From Rhododendron vialii (lineage: Eukaryota; Streptophyta; Magnoliopsida; Ericales; Ericaceae): 64,000 nt of DNA. Made by a program: the position numbers and the translations under genes. The stretch lies in NCBI RefSeq assembly GCF_030253575.1, contig NC_080559.1, positions 34,777,501 to 34,841,500 on the forward strand, read 5' to 3'. Positions 1 through 12,094 of this stretch are shown here, one piece after another. The notes below the pieces were generated by a model, which was not told the DNA's origin, made no database searches, and saw only the letters and a list, made by a program, of their open reading frames with translations. Each line of letters starts with the position of its first letter. The first letter of the stretch is position 1.

Positions 1-1178
1 GATGAAACAGGCAAATGGGTGCAAATTAATCCATTTGGAAAAAAAGAGTCTCCAAAGTTATATATATTTTTATTATATCAAAGAAAAGGTCCTTATCTAC
101 AATATACATAAGTTGCGTTTCCGCAAGGTTTTCTTAGTTGCAAGACCCACCCAGAAAGCCAGGAAACAAGAATTCCTTAAATACTGCACAAGGAAGATAA
201 TATCATAGTTTATCGAAAGGACCACTCGATATTTTCTATTAGAAGGGTTAAATTATGCTCACATCTGGCCATCATCAATTCTATAATCCTACTGTTAGGT
301 GAAGAGACATGAAATACAGGAGATGGTAGAGATTTGAAGGTGAGGATTGGGAATGATGAGTGGGTAGCAACTAAGGATAAAAGTGGGTGTGGCTAATGGT
401 TCAGCTCAAGTTCAGTCAAAGCAGCTTTAAAACCTAATTCCTACCCCAAAGTATACGTCCCACGTACGCACCTAAACCTTGAAAACTCTTTGCTCCTAAA
501 ACCAATATGCAAATTGCAAGAATTGTGCTGAAACAAACCTGGAAGCCTAATAAGCATGAATAGAGATATGGATACTGACATGGATATGGAAATAAATCAA
601 ATACTCCCTAGAGCATCAGACACCGCATCTAGATAGTGTACAAGACTACACGAGAGTCCAAGGCGTGTCGTTCAATTGTGACGAACAAGAAAACATTAGG
701 ACAGGCCTCGTGGCGTGTCTGACAGGTATCCAGGCATAACCAACATTCAACGGCAACAGACATGTGTCCAACACGAATCCGACACCCATTTAGGCAAAGC
801 CTGTGGTGTTCTAATGTAAGGGCAAACAAGTCCGTAGTCTCAAAACTACACGCTTTCTTGCTGTATTTTATATGCTGTGATTATGAAAATGCACCTTCTC
901 TTCCATTATGAGTATTATAACCCCAAAGTAAACACTTATCTTTCCTATAGCAATCAATGTTCTAAAGATAAAGATGATCACACTAGACACGTAATCTATG
1001 ATTGAATAAGACAAGCATTCGAAGGGAGCTACTTCTTCATATAAAGTAAAAAGTAAGTCAAATTGATAAAGATGGAGGCATCCATAGACATTCCAAGAAT
1101 AGTCTAAAGACTCTAAATGAATAGTAGGTATGAAATTTAAGACATCAAGTCCCTAGAAAAATAGATACCACAGTAAGT

Positions 1179-1301
<123 letters not shown>

Positions 1302-1312
1302 ATAATCACACA

Positions 1313-1468
1313 AGTGATTGGATGGTAGAGTTATAATCACTGGTACTTGATATAATCACACAAGTGTTCAAAAGAACATGGGAACATTAAGTGATTGGAT
1401 GGTAGAGTTATAATCACTGGTACTTGATATAATCACACAAGTGTTCAAAAGCACATGGGAACATTAAG
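1313..1468. repeat. 78-bp tandem duplication next to the microsatellite
   Basis: Two nearly identical 78-bp units start at 1313 and 1391, both beginning GTGATTGGATGGTAG. They differ at about one position, so the duplication is recent. It directly follows the compound microsatellite. Confidence 0.93.
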
Positions 1469-3266
1469 AGACTGGTCAATACAATATCTCAAGCAAGTCG
1501 ACGGTAAACCTTTCACCCAGCCATACATAAAATGCACCAAGGAAATTGAACAAAAAAAAAAAAAGAGTACGCAGGTAGTTGCAAATTCAGTAGAATCAGT
1601 ACTGTAAAAAGTCTTGGTTGACATTTTTTTGAAAAGTCTTGGTTGACATATACTCCTAACACATAAGCAAGAACATTGGAATTAAAGATCCAAGAAAATT
1701 AAGGATCCCAGGAGTTGATGCTCAATGGAAGCTTCAGAAACTACTGCAGTTCAATGCAAGTTTCCAAAAGACTGACCAAAACATTGTAGGCTTTCCAGCA
1801 ATGGATCCTCACACTTAAAGGTTAAATGAGCTTTTAGAAGCAGAAAAAACACCTTAGTGTATCCAGATGTAAACATTCATGGAAAAATGACGCAATCATT
1901 ACTGACTTGGTAGAATAGAAAACTCAAGATCAAACATATCACTCAGGGTTTGCCAATCAGAATTATCATTATGGCACTTCAATAGTGACTGCTTGGACTC
2001 ACCAGTAGAGATTGGCATGTCTCGTGCCCAGCCCCCTCCCCTATTTTTCGCACATTATCAAAATATTATTGAAATGTCATCCAACGGAATTCGTTTAAAT
2101 CTTCACTTGCAGTCAATGGTTCCACTAAAAATTTCAATGAACATCTCACGAACAAGATCAAATTTTGTTAACATTCTATCTTCAATAACCCAAGGATCAA
2201 AGTTGGTCATGCAACAATTACAACTTCTCGAAAGCAAGTTCCAATGTGGTGTGAATACGTTCCAAAAAAATAAATTTAGCGATCCCCAGTAATCCCAAAC
2301 TTTTTCCTATCCAAATCTACAGTCTAGAGATATAGAAACTTTAGCAGTAAAATACAAAAAGCTTGGTCATCCTACCTGAAATATCACGTTTCTATTCTCG
2401 TTCCTCCAATCTGAATGATTTTTGTTCCAAACAACATAGGGTTGGCGTATTATATTTCTACCTCCCTAAGAGAAATTTCATCATAGAAAATTCCTTCTTT
2501 GTATCTTGGAAAAGATGTCTCTTATGTCCTCATACTCATGATTTAAAGTTGCTTCCTGTTATACATGGTTCAACAACCGTAATTTCATGAACGTTTGACC
2601 TTGGTTGAATATCCAAACCATGGCCAAAAGAAACTGTACGTCACTTATCTAAATAACAAACGATAATGAGATCGTAGGAAATCAACATCTAGAGAAATAA
2701 ATGCCCCCATGTAGTGTACTCTTCCAGCAGATGGTGTACACAAACCATATGCAGATGCACATATCAAACCAAACAAAGCTTTACCAATCGATTGGGAAGT
2801 AAAATCAAAGATGAAATAGAGAACATTCAAAGCAATAAAACCACCCAGCAGGTTTCCAGGAATTGGATAACCAACAAAAAGATTTCAGTTCCCTCTTCCA
2901 CAGGGGCCAAGTTCCTACCCCTAGCAAAATGTACCAACCTAGCCCAATGAAGCCACAGCCTAACTTAAGAACTCCCAAAACAAATCAATAAGCAACTGAT
3001 ACAACTATTAAGTTTGGATTTGCCTGAACGTGAAATCAACAATTAAAAATACTCATGATTTATTTCACGGTTTCACCTTCAACAAATGTACCATAACTAC
3101 TCACTCAGTAAAGCACATCCTAACATTTCCATATACGAAATCAGCCGTAGAGCCCAAATAACTCAATCCAAAACTTATTCACTTTACAATTGGAATTCAT
3201 CAATATGCCAAGCCAAGAAATAATTTTTCAACAACAGCCACATGTCTATTCGTATAAACCAATGAA

Positions 3267-5054
3267 TCAACTACTGGGTTTGAAAGTGTAAGGCTGTGGA
3301 AGTGACAACGGACCTCTTCTGGACTCATTGTCATCCAAAAGCCTCTTCTTCTTCGACGCATACTGCCTATCAAAATGCTTCACCTGTACGAATTAAAATA
3401 CACGCAAATGCCCAAGAATTAACACCCCAAGCTGCAACAACATAAGAGAAAATCAAAACCAACATATAAATGATACGATGACCACATTTGGTAACTATGT
3501 TTAGGATACCACGTGAGTTGTAATTTCTGCATCGGAAAGAACAAGAAACATGATAGGTGGGGTTATGGAGTTAAATATTGGTCGCAAAGCGCTTTTTCGG
3601 TCCTCTGATACCACTACACCCATGGTTGTCAAAGGCGCGCATTTAGGTGCAAGGTGCAGAAGCTGCGACTCGCATGAGGTAAGGCGACGCATGTTGAAAG
3701 AAGCACAAACAAGTCGCAAAAGGTGCACAACTGTGCGAAAGGCGCAGAGGCGCGCGACTCTTTCAATTTTAATCACAAACGTTGGATCAAAGATTAGGAT
3801 AAACAATAAACCTTTCCGGCGTTAGTTTCTCTCTATTTTACAGAAGCAAACGAAGAGAAACAGGGATCCCTATCGAACAGCAGCAGCAAAAGAAGCAAAC
3901 AGGGGATTGTGGGTCTATCTCGATCGACTTCAATCGACCTCTCTCTCCCAGTCTCTATCTCGACCCAATCTCCAACTCGTTTCACTTTGGTATTGACAAT
4001 CGACGCTAGTGCTTCATCTTTCTCCCCTCTCTCTCGATTGACTTCAATCACATACACACAAGGTAAAAATCTAATCTTTTTGTAAACAAAAGAGTCCATC
4101 ATCTTCTTCTTCCTCAAATGTTCGATTGTGCTTTGTAAATTTGAGGCAATGAAGAATTTGGGTTTGGATTACTGGTGGATTACAAGTGCTGTACAGTAGA
4201 GATTTTAGGGTTTGGATAACAAGTGTTGTACTTGTGTTTGTAATTCATATGAATATAGGTGTGCTATTTTCCCCATTTTTTTCCGCATAGGTGCACCTCG
4301 CTTCGAAAAGACGCGCACCGCGCCTCGCCTTGCACCTCTTGTTTAGGCCCCAATAGGACTTTGTCCCCCGGTGCGCCTCTCGCCCTTGACAACTATGACT
4401 ATACCTCGCTATACCGGTGCTTCCTAAAATTTGCACTTGTATCGGCTGATTCCCGATGCGTATCATTAATCATTTCTTTCCGCTTCATGGCCCCATGGCC
4501 CCTACAGCGGCAATACGTGACTGCTACGGCAGCCTCAAGTGCTCTGTCGCCATAAATAATTTTAAGAAATTCACGATCACAACTCCCGATCCCTGCTACG
4601 TATCACTATTACCAATGCACGAAAGACAATTGATAGCCGTTCAAAGACAAAATTGATATGGTATCCAAAAGTGATCACAGTCTTATTGTATTCATCAAAA
4701 TTCGAAGATTTTACCCAAGTGGATCGACATTGGTTGACGAATTTGTCCCTGCATTTCTTGCATTCCACGGGGTAGAGCAGTCCGACGGTGGCGATTTCGG
4801 TTGGCTTCTTGTTCGATTCCCTCTCCAAACACGCGTAGAATTCGTCACGAGCCTTGTGGGTATCGAAAGTTTCAAAGATAATTAGTATTAGGTTTCTAGC
4901 GTTATTTTAAGGTGTACAAGTATAAAAACACAAGTAAATACACAGTTACTGGAAAGTAATGGGATAATACCTTGTAGCAAGCTTGTCTAGCTTCCGACAG
5001 GACATCGGTGTACACTTTTTCTGGGTTCTGCGGGGCGTAGCCTTCTAGTGCCAT
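3267..5054 (-). CDS. COA6-type cytochrome c oxidase assembly factor (CX9C-CX10C protein)
   Basis: Small twin-cysteine protein of the COA6 family, which in other organisms acts in the mitochondrial intermembrane space in copper delivery and maturation of the CuA site of cytochrome c oxidase subunit 2. Three minus-strand exons: 5054-4971, 4852-4715 and 3383-3267, all phase 0 with GT-AG introns, giving 112 residues. The start is the ATG at 5054, which opens MALEGYAPQNPEKVY. Visible motifs are C26-x9-C36 (CYKARDEFYAC) and C59-x10-C70 (CKKCRDKFVNQC), followed by TWVKHFDRQ, matching the COA6 pattern of an ARDE..C block and a W(I/V)K(H/Y)FD block. C62 is an extra cysteine inside the second motif. 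There is no cleavable presequence, as usual for twin-CX9C proteins. Intron 2 (1,331 bp) holds a hAT element. Splice sites were read by eye. A COX6B-like protein is the main alternative, less likely because of the CX10C spacing. Confidence 0.85.
3621..4397. mobile_element. Non-autonomous hAT-like element in an intron
   Basis: Terminal inverted repeats begin CATGGTTGTCAAAGGCG on the left and, read in reverse complement, CATAGTTGTCAAGGGCG on the right. The 8 bases outside each end are ACTACACC (3613-3620) and ACTATACC (4398-4405), an 8-bp target duplication with one mismatch, as expected for hAT elements. The 777-bp interior has no transposase frame. It sits in intron 2 of the COA6-like gene and is more GC-rich near its ends than its surroundings. 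Confidence 0.75.
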
Positions 5055-5151
5055 GAGAGAGAGAGAGAGGTGTCTTTCTCTTTCTTGAAGCTGTCTTTCT
5101 CTTTCTTGAAGCTGAAGTTGAAACAACATTGACAACTTAGGCTCTGCTCTT

Positions 5152-5252
5152 ATTGGGCTGTTTAGCCCAATTGGACAACCCATTGGGCCTAAACTTACTG
5201 ATGCAGCCTTCGGGTTCTTTAGGTTGGGCTGCTTCTAATCCTGATGTCGGGC
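5152..5252 (-). promoter_or_regulatory. Cluster of TGGGCC/T (site II-like) promoter motifs
   Basis: Four GGGCY motifs lie 100-180 bp upstream of the COA6-like start codon: TGGGCT at 5154 and 5225, AGCCCA at 5164 and TGGGCC at 5184. Site II elements (TGGGCC/T) bind TCP factors and are common in plant nuclear genes for cytochrome c and other respiratory proteins, which fits the gene. Nearer the start is a 21-bp duplication, TGTCTTTCTCTTTCTTGAAG, at about 5071-5112, in the presumed 5' untranslated region. Confidence 0.6.
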
Positions 5253-5878
5253 TTGAGACATCAGCTCGACGACTGGTAGTTATAGTGATTTAGAGTCGTC
5301 TATTGCTTAGTCACGTAATCCTTCAAATTACTCTACGCTTCTGCTCTTAGTCCTCGCTCTTACGAATTTTGAAAGTTTGGGACGTGTTTCAAAGACGTTT
5401 TCACGTTTTACGCTTCCGTGCATGCATACGCATGTGAATTATGAGACATAGGTTTATCTTGGTTTGTACTTTGTAGCGGGAGAATAGTGATTCAAAATAA
5501 TGGTCAGCTTTGTTTGGCATGATTTTATTTTTTGAGGCCTTTCACGGATGGATGTACTGAAAACTAGGAATTCTTAAAAATGCGTATATAAAGAGAAGAA
5601 AATTCATCCAAAAAATTGACCTCTATAACCCAAAACCCAGTTTTCGGACCTAAAATGCTGTCTTCCGTTTTGCTCTAACGGCCAAACCAGTGTGTTCTTT
5701 TTTTTTTTTGAAAAGAACCAATGAGTCCTCTCTATCGGCCGAATAATGAGAATTATTGGGCTATTATTGTCCTTTTATGCTAATCATTAGTGTTGGGCTC
5801 GGATTGCCCCCATGAATTTGGTTACACAATACCACTCCCTGCGACCGCTCTAAAAATAGACTTGCGGGTGTGATGTCG

Positions 5879-6018
5879 AATGTCATAAAAGACTTAATTG
5901 ATAACACCAATTGATTTTAGGAGAGATGGTGAAAAAACAATCCGACAGAATGTCATAAAAGACTTAATTGATAACACCAATTGATTTTAGGAGAGATGGT
6001 GAAAAAGCGATCCGACAA
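5879..6018. repeat. 70-bp tandem duplication
   Basis: Two 70-bp units begin with AATGTCATAAAAGACTTAAT at 5879 and 5949. They differ only near the end of the unit (AACAATCC against AGCGATCC). Confidence 0.93.
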
Positions 6019-6767
6019 TTAAATTATGGGTTGACTTCAGAGTCTCATTTCATTTTTACTCTACTCCAATAATGAGAATTATTGGGCTAGTTATTTCTGC
6101 TAATCGCGCATCAGTGTACTATTTTACAACCCTTTTATTTATGGGAAAATGACGGCCAATGACGTATTTTGATAATTAATACCCTCCAAGAACATGCTAA
6201 GAACAATTGTTAATGCTGAAAATGTCCTTAGCGGATATTAATTATCAAAACATGTCATTGGCCGTCGATTTCCCTTTATTTATTACGCCTTTTGAGAATA
6301 GTCCTTTTGTTGATAATGTGGATTTTCACAATGGGCCAACTAGTTGGATTTGTACTGAGAGAAACTATTTAAACTCATCAAATTTGTATGACTCCTATTC
6401 TGTTTTTGGCAAAAGAAATTTATTAACCATGGGTGACATACAAAGATTAAACGAACTAAAGACAGAACGATAGTTGACACTCAAGAATCTAAATAGGACG
6501 GCAATATGCCAATTTTAACAAAAAGGACCACCATAAAGAAAACACCCAAAACGTGACTACCAAACACCTCAAAACCCAACCAAAAGCCCAGCCTGCGCGC
6601 AACAGAAACACAACCAAAACCAACGCGCTCGCTAAAACTACCCAGAACAGAATCAAACAAGAACTGCAAAACCTGCGCAAAGCCTTGCACAAAAGCAGAA
6701 AACAAGCAAAGGAAACAAATGATTAAAACTCCACAGAAAGAGAGGCATCATCCTCCCCTCCGGACTG

Positions 6768-6971
6768 GGAGACCCTGCCAAGCAGGAGTGTTCGGCAGGG
6801 GTTCCGAGCGCATCTCGACCGTCCAAAAGTGTTTTGGACGGCCCGGATGCAAAGATACCGAATGGATTTAAAAAAAAAGAAAAGGAAAAGGAAAAGATGT
6901 TTCGATCTAGGCCGTCGATTTTGACATGAACGGCCGGATTGGCCGCTCGGCACCCGCTCGGCAGGGTCCCC
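6768..6971. mobile_element. GC-rich foldback MITE
   Basis: The left end carries GAGACCCTGCCAAGC and the right end, in reverse complement, GGGGACCCTGCCGAGC, so the arms pair. A second palindrome around CCGTCCAAAAGTGTTTTGGACGG lies inside. The block is much richer in GC than the flanks. I could not define a clean target duplication, so the ends are approximate. Confidence 0.55.
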
Positions 6972-9416
6972 GGGTCCCCATCCTCCATCTCAGCAAATTC
7001 TCTCTCCTCAATCTCAGCAATCTCACCCTCCTCCTTCTCGGCAATATCTTCCTCCTCCTTTGCCACTTACAAAACGGTATTTAAAATCGTATAAATATTA
7101 TAGATAAAAAAATGTAATTAATTTACCAATGACACGCATGCTGAAAATTGAAAAAAAACAAAAATGGACTGACGAAGTACCTTTCTGAGTTACCAAACCG
7201 AGCCTTATGTCCCAATCAATTTGGATCGGCTACATGGATCATTTTTTTTCATTGAGCTCTGTCAAGGACCACCTTTCTGAGTTACAATGGAAAAAAAGAG
7301 TGGGAATTGAAGAGAAATGCGTGTTAGTACTACTTTACTATTACTCCTATAAATTTATTAGTTTTACCCACAAATATCAACCCTGTTATTATGATTCTCA
7401 TAGTACTAATAATTTGTTGATTGAAAAACTAATAGGAGTAAATGAAATTCAAAACATCAGTCATTTTGGTGTCCTTTCCCAACCAGCCCTTTGGAGCACC
7501 CCGCATGCACGTGATGCTTCAATAACCCCTACTGCCACACATTCACGTGGGATTTTGGACTAAGTGTATACATGGATCCATGTGAATTTGTGATGATATA
7601 TAGAGGCTCGTAGAGCAACATGTGGTGATACTTTAGGAGCACTCCACTCCGGCACTCCTAGAAGTAGAAGTGTAAATGGTTTAGTTTGGTTCGATTCAGA
7701 CATTTCTTAAACCAAATTGGACATTTCGGTTTGGATGTTTTACAAAACAAATCAAATCATATCAAATAATAATAGCTCGGTTTGGTTTGTTTGACCAGTT
7801 GATTCGGTTTTCAATTTCTCATCTAGGAAAGACTGCTTCCAAGTGCAGTCTATGTACCAGTCTTTTAGTAATACTGCTACAGACACAATTTTAAAATACA
7901 ATTTTAGATACGATTGTGTCGAAAATTGTTGGATTCTCACGAGTCTTCACGCATTCATCAATGCTGGAAACAAATGTGTTTTAAAGTTGTATTCTTGGAC
8001 TTTTTGTTTGCGTAATTTCCATATTAAAGGTCATGTCCCTTTCCTTTTTATTGTCCTTTTTTTTTTTTTATTATCACTACAACAATTCCAAATTATAGAA
8101 TGAAGTGCATGCACGATCCCTTGATGACCTCTCCCTCCTGACTAGACTAAGGGATGACCAGAAATATAAAAATCCTCACAAGAGTTTGCTGCATCAATTT
8201 ATAAAAACCCGTCTAAGTGATGTGTGCGTGCCGTATAATTTTCTTGATGCAGAACTCGTTTGGTTCATCTTATAACTCAGCGAAATTTGAGTTTTTGTTG
8301 CGATCGCTCAGGCATTCATGAGACAGTTTAATTTTACTAAAATTGTTTCATTGGCTGAAATTACATAGCTATTTTAAGAAATAATTTTATATTATTATTT
8401 CGTTATTTGATTGCTTTCAGAAAACAAACTACTGAGAGTATTTTTTTCCCCCCAATGGTAGACTTCCACGCTGATTAACCAACCTTTATATTCCAAGCCA
8501 AGTGATATTAATACGACCTTTTATTAAATTATTCTTTATACTTTTCTTCATTTCATATGGCTTACTAATTGCTTTTAAAAGGAAAATTCTAAAATCAGCC
8601 CATTGGCCTGACGATAGTAGGTGTGTGAATGTGTATTAAAAGATGTAAAAAGTGCACAGAAATATGTATTTTTCTTGTCTTTTAGTATGTTTATCGTCAG
8701 CCCAGTGAGCTGACAATAGCAAGACCGTTTAGAGTATAAGTGCGAGATCGCATGTTCAAATCTCATGGAGATCAATCATTCCAAACTTTTGGGCTACTGG
8801 AGGTTATACTCGGCCGTTACCTTCAGGGTTTTGAAATTAATTGAGGTGCGTGCGTGCAAACTGACCTAAACGTTGATCCATTTGAAAAAGAAAAAGAAAA
8901 AGAGAGACAATAACAAGGAGAGAGATACACGAACTCTAATCTGGAGTTACGCCAAAGACAGGTAGGTACATACACTTGATTTGGAAGCAGTCCTTCCTTT
9001 CTTTCCACATGCAACTCAGAGTCGACCCTGAGCTAAAACATGTGTCGCAGTCGCTTTAAGTCTTTAAAAAATTTTGAATTGTAAGAGTCCCTCCTACTTT
9101 TTTATCTCTGACTGTATTATAGTCCAATAAAAGAAATTCTATTTTTAATTTTTACTTTAAACTGTCGAAAAGATCGGCTCTGATGCAACTCTACCCCATA
9201 ATGTACTGAAGAGTATTGTTGATCCAGAGGAATCCAAAACTTGTACTACTGTAGTAGTAGTAGCAGCAGTAGTACACTTTTGGTGATAAGATCAAAGATT
9301 TTTAACATCCCCATTTCTTTCTCCAAAAAAAAAACAATTAATAGAAAAAATCCCCATTTTGGGAAACTTTCTGAACAGTTCCACTATGGATACCGGTCAC
9401 GGCTTATTTTATACGG

Positions 9417-9752
9417 TACAATAATTCTGGTGACACAGACAAAAATGACACAGATCGCACACAGATTTTGCGCGGGGTTCACTACGGATTTCACACAAAC
9501 AATTCGAGCCGTTCATTAAATGTAAAATTACTTTTTCAAGGGCGGCGCTCGATCTAATCATCTAACTTTTTATTATCTTGACATTTGAATGAAAAGTTAG
9601 ATGATTGGATCGAGTATTTATAGAAATCGGATTGAGCTGATGGCCTTCGAAAAAATGTTTTACTTTGAATGAACGGCTCAGATTTGTGTGGGCTCCACAA
9701 ATTTTTTTTCCGATCTGTGTCGTTTTTGTATGTGTGAATAAGCACAATTGTC
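9417..9752. mobile_element. Foldback MITE, about 335 bp
   Basis: The two halves are inverted copies: GACACAGATCG and GAGCCGTTCATT on the left pair with their reverse complements near 9720 and 9670. The centre (9548-9613) forms a tight hairpin, ATCTAACTTTT against AAAAGTTAGAT. There is no coding capacity. Ends are approximate. Confidence 0.65.
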
Positions 9753-9923
9753 GAATAGTCTTGTGAAAAATTTGGAAAACTATAACTACATAATCTAAGT
9801 TTCTAATTTTTCATTTAGAATTCAGGATCTTACATAACGAAAAGATTAGAACATTGGATTATTCATTAAGCTAATCTTTTACGTACAATACTTGGAAAAT
9901 AATTTTGAAAAAATAGAAAGGTT

Positions 9924-10300
9924 AATGGTGCAGATTAAATCTGTACCAGCACGTACAATAGCCCTTTTGGGCTCATTTCGGATTCTAAAAAAATAATCGG
10001 AACCGCTCATTTGGTTTAAAAAACTTTGTTTAGGATCCTTGAAAAAAATAAGCATAATCCCATATCATTTAGGGCGTCTACGAAATGTTGCATTTCGTCC
10101 CAGAATTCAAGCCTAAATTATGGGACAAAATGGAAAGTTTCGTAGATGTTCTAATCGAAATAGGATTGAGCTTATTTTTTTAGGGTCTGTAAGCAAAATA
10201 TTTTAGATAAAATAAACGATTCCGATCATTTAAAAAAGAAATCCAAAATGGGTCAAAAAAGTTTTGTACTCGCAGATTTTAAAATCTGTACCAATAGCAC
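9924..10300. mobile_element. Foldback MITE, about 375 bp
   Basis: The left and right halves are imperfect inverted copies. The axis lies near 10095-10110, where CATTTCGTCCCA faces TGGGACAAAATG. Both ends carry GCAGATT(TTA)AAATCTGTACC. It lies about 170 bp from the previous MITE, but the two sequences are different. Confidence 0.6.
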
Positions 10301-10477
10301 GTCAGTAAATGACTTGAGCCATTGGCGTGAGACCAAATCTGTGCACTGTAATTCTCTCTGAGGGAGGAGTAATACTACCGTATTACTCATCAGAATATCT
10401 CCAGTTTGGGATACTTTCCGAGGGATGAGCAATTATTATTCAAAAGCATCCCCTATTTGGTTGACTTTTGAGGGAGG

Positions 10478-11180
10478 AGTAATTACAATACTTCATCCAT
10501 TTCAATTTTAGAGTCCATTATTCTATTTTGGATTGTTCTAAAATGATAATCATTTTTTAAAAATAGAAGAAAAAATTTGATGATTTTCCAAAAGTGTCTT
10601 TTACAAGTGAATATGAGTGTTATAAATTAAGTAGAATATATGAGTAATGATGGAAATGATAGGCATTGTAGGTGTAATCATTACATGTCCCCTTAAATAG
10701 TTGAAATCTCTAAAAGAGACTCTCAATTTAGAACGAAATGAGTAATATTTTGGCCAGTGACATCTTTGAATACTATGTGATATGTCACCAATAAATTATT
10801 TTTGTTGCCCCATGGAGGGGGTTGCCCAAACCCAAGGTTTTATGGGGCTTATCCGTGCCGGCTCTGAATGTATCATTAGGTTCAAATTTAGATTCCATTA
10901 TTTCATTTTGGACAATCCAAAATGATAATCCTTTTCCAAAAATAGAAGAAAAAATTTGGTGATTTTTCCAAAAATGTCTCTCACATGTGAATATAAGTGT
11001 CATAAAGTAGGTAGAATATATAGGTAATGATAGAGATAATAAACATTATATGCGTAATCATTGCATGTCCCCTTAAATAGTTAGAATCTCCAAAAGAGAC
11101 TCTCAATTTAGAACGGAAGGAGTAATATTTTGGGCAGTGACTCTTTGAGTACTATGTGATGCATTACCAATATATTTATG
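10478..11180. repeat. Diverged direct duplication, about 300 bp per copy
   Basis: 10478-10790 and 10870-11180 are copies in the same orientation. They share blocks such as CATGTCCCCTTAAATAGTT and AGAGACTCTCAATTTAGAAC in the same order, with roughly one difference in ten bases. The second copy lies inside the foldback described at 10791-11313. Confidence 0.8.
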
Positions 11181-11313
11181 AAATATGTTATTTTTCATGT
11201 AGTGGAGTACATTCTACCAATACTTTAATAATTCATCTAGAGTCGGCCTGGATAAACCCCACAAGACCTTGGGCTTGGGCAACCCCTTCCATGGGGCAAC
11301 AAAAATAATTTTT
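10791..11313. mobile_element. Foldback element with arms of about 65-75 bp
   Basis: The left arm (10791-10866), with TTTTTGTTGCCCCATGGA and GGTTTTATGGGGCTTATCC, is the inverted copy of the right arm (11238-11313). The arms read well as pairs over about 65 bp. The space between them is filled by the second copy of the direct duplication. Long arms without a coding centre suggest a MULE-type non-autonomous element, but I found no clear 9-bp target duplication. Confidence 0.6.
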
Positions 11314-11888
11314 GGGCACCTATCGGGTTACATTTTGATTTTGACATCTTGATGTAATTCACGCTAAAATCGTAATAGTAAGTAGCTAGGCAACCAAGCT
11401 TGACGTTGGGATTGGATAACCCAAACATCAGAACTGACACTGGATACATCACGCGCTACTCAAAACATAGTACTCAAAGATAATTATCGTAGCATTGTTC
11501 GAGTAATTATTTGGTTGTACCCCAACACCAAATGAAAATAATTTTTCCTTTTTGGGTGTTCATGAATTATTGCCAATTAATCAGATTCGAGCGCGGTACC
11601 ATATAAAGGACTGGTTTGGGGCGGACACCGAAAGGACTTAAGGTACCGTTAAATGTTCTGAATTCTTTTGAGTGGTTTTGAATATCGGGCGATTAGGAAA
11701 GATACACCTACTGGCCAACCCAAAGCGGTGGGCTACTGGAAGCAAAATACAGTAGCGTAAAGCAGTGCGCAATTTCACCACGCAAAATTGTTTTGGAGTG
11801 TTTGAATTTTAAAATAACTCTTCTCTGATTGTCGAAACGGATGGAGAGATAAGGGTTCGATAAATTCTACGAATGACCAATTCAAAAT

Positions 11889-12085
11889 TGGAGATGGTGC
11901 TGTATAGTGATGGTGCTGCGCACCTCCGAGCCTTCAGATCATGCATTTGACGGCTCGAATCTCATATCGATAATAAACGGCTCACAAATTGTTAGTTGCC
12001 AAGATGAGATTCGAGTCGTCAGATGTACGATCTGATGGCTTGGAGGTGACCAACACGGTGTCGTGCACCTCACTGCACAGCACCG
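11889..12085. mobile_element. Foldback MITE with 9-bp flanking duplication
   Basis: ATTCAAAAT occurs immediately outside each end (11880-11888 and 12086-12094). Inside, the two halves are inverted copies over most of their length: GGTGCTGTATAGTGA opposite TCACTGCACAGCACC, and GGCTCGAATCTCAT opposite ATGAGATTCGAGTCG. A 9-bp duplication points to a Mutator-like MITE. The left end has a few extra unpaired bases. Confidence 0.7.
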
Positions 12086-12094
12086 ATTCAAAAT

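Larger units (their letters stand above)
5255..9416. other. Intergenic, MITE remnants, no gene seen
   Basis: AT-rich DNA with short unconvincing reading frames. It contains a 70-bp tandem duplication, a GC-rich foldback element near 6.8-7.0 kb, and a pyrimidine-rich segment of repeated GGTTTGGTTTG-type words at about 7675-7820 that resembles the interior of small hAT elements. No conserved protein domain was found. Confidence 0.5.

Noticed and set aside
3501-4555. Overlapping frames on both strands in the COA6-like intron
   Set aside because: They lie in the hAT element and reflect its GC-rich, nearly palindromic ends.
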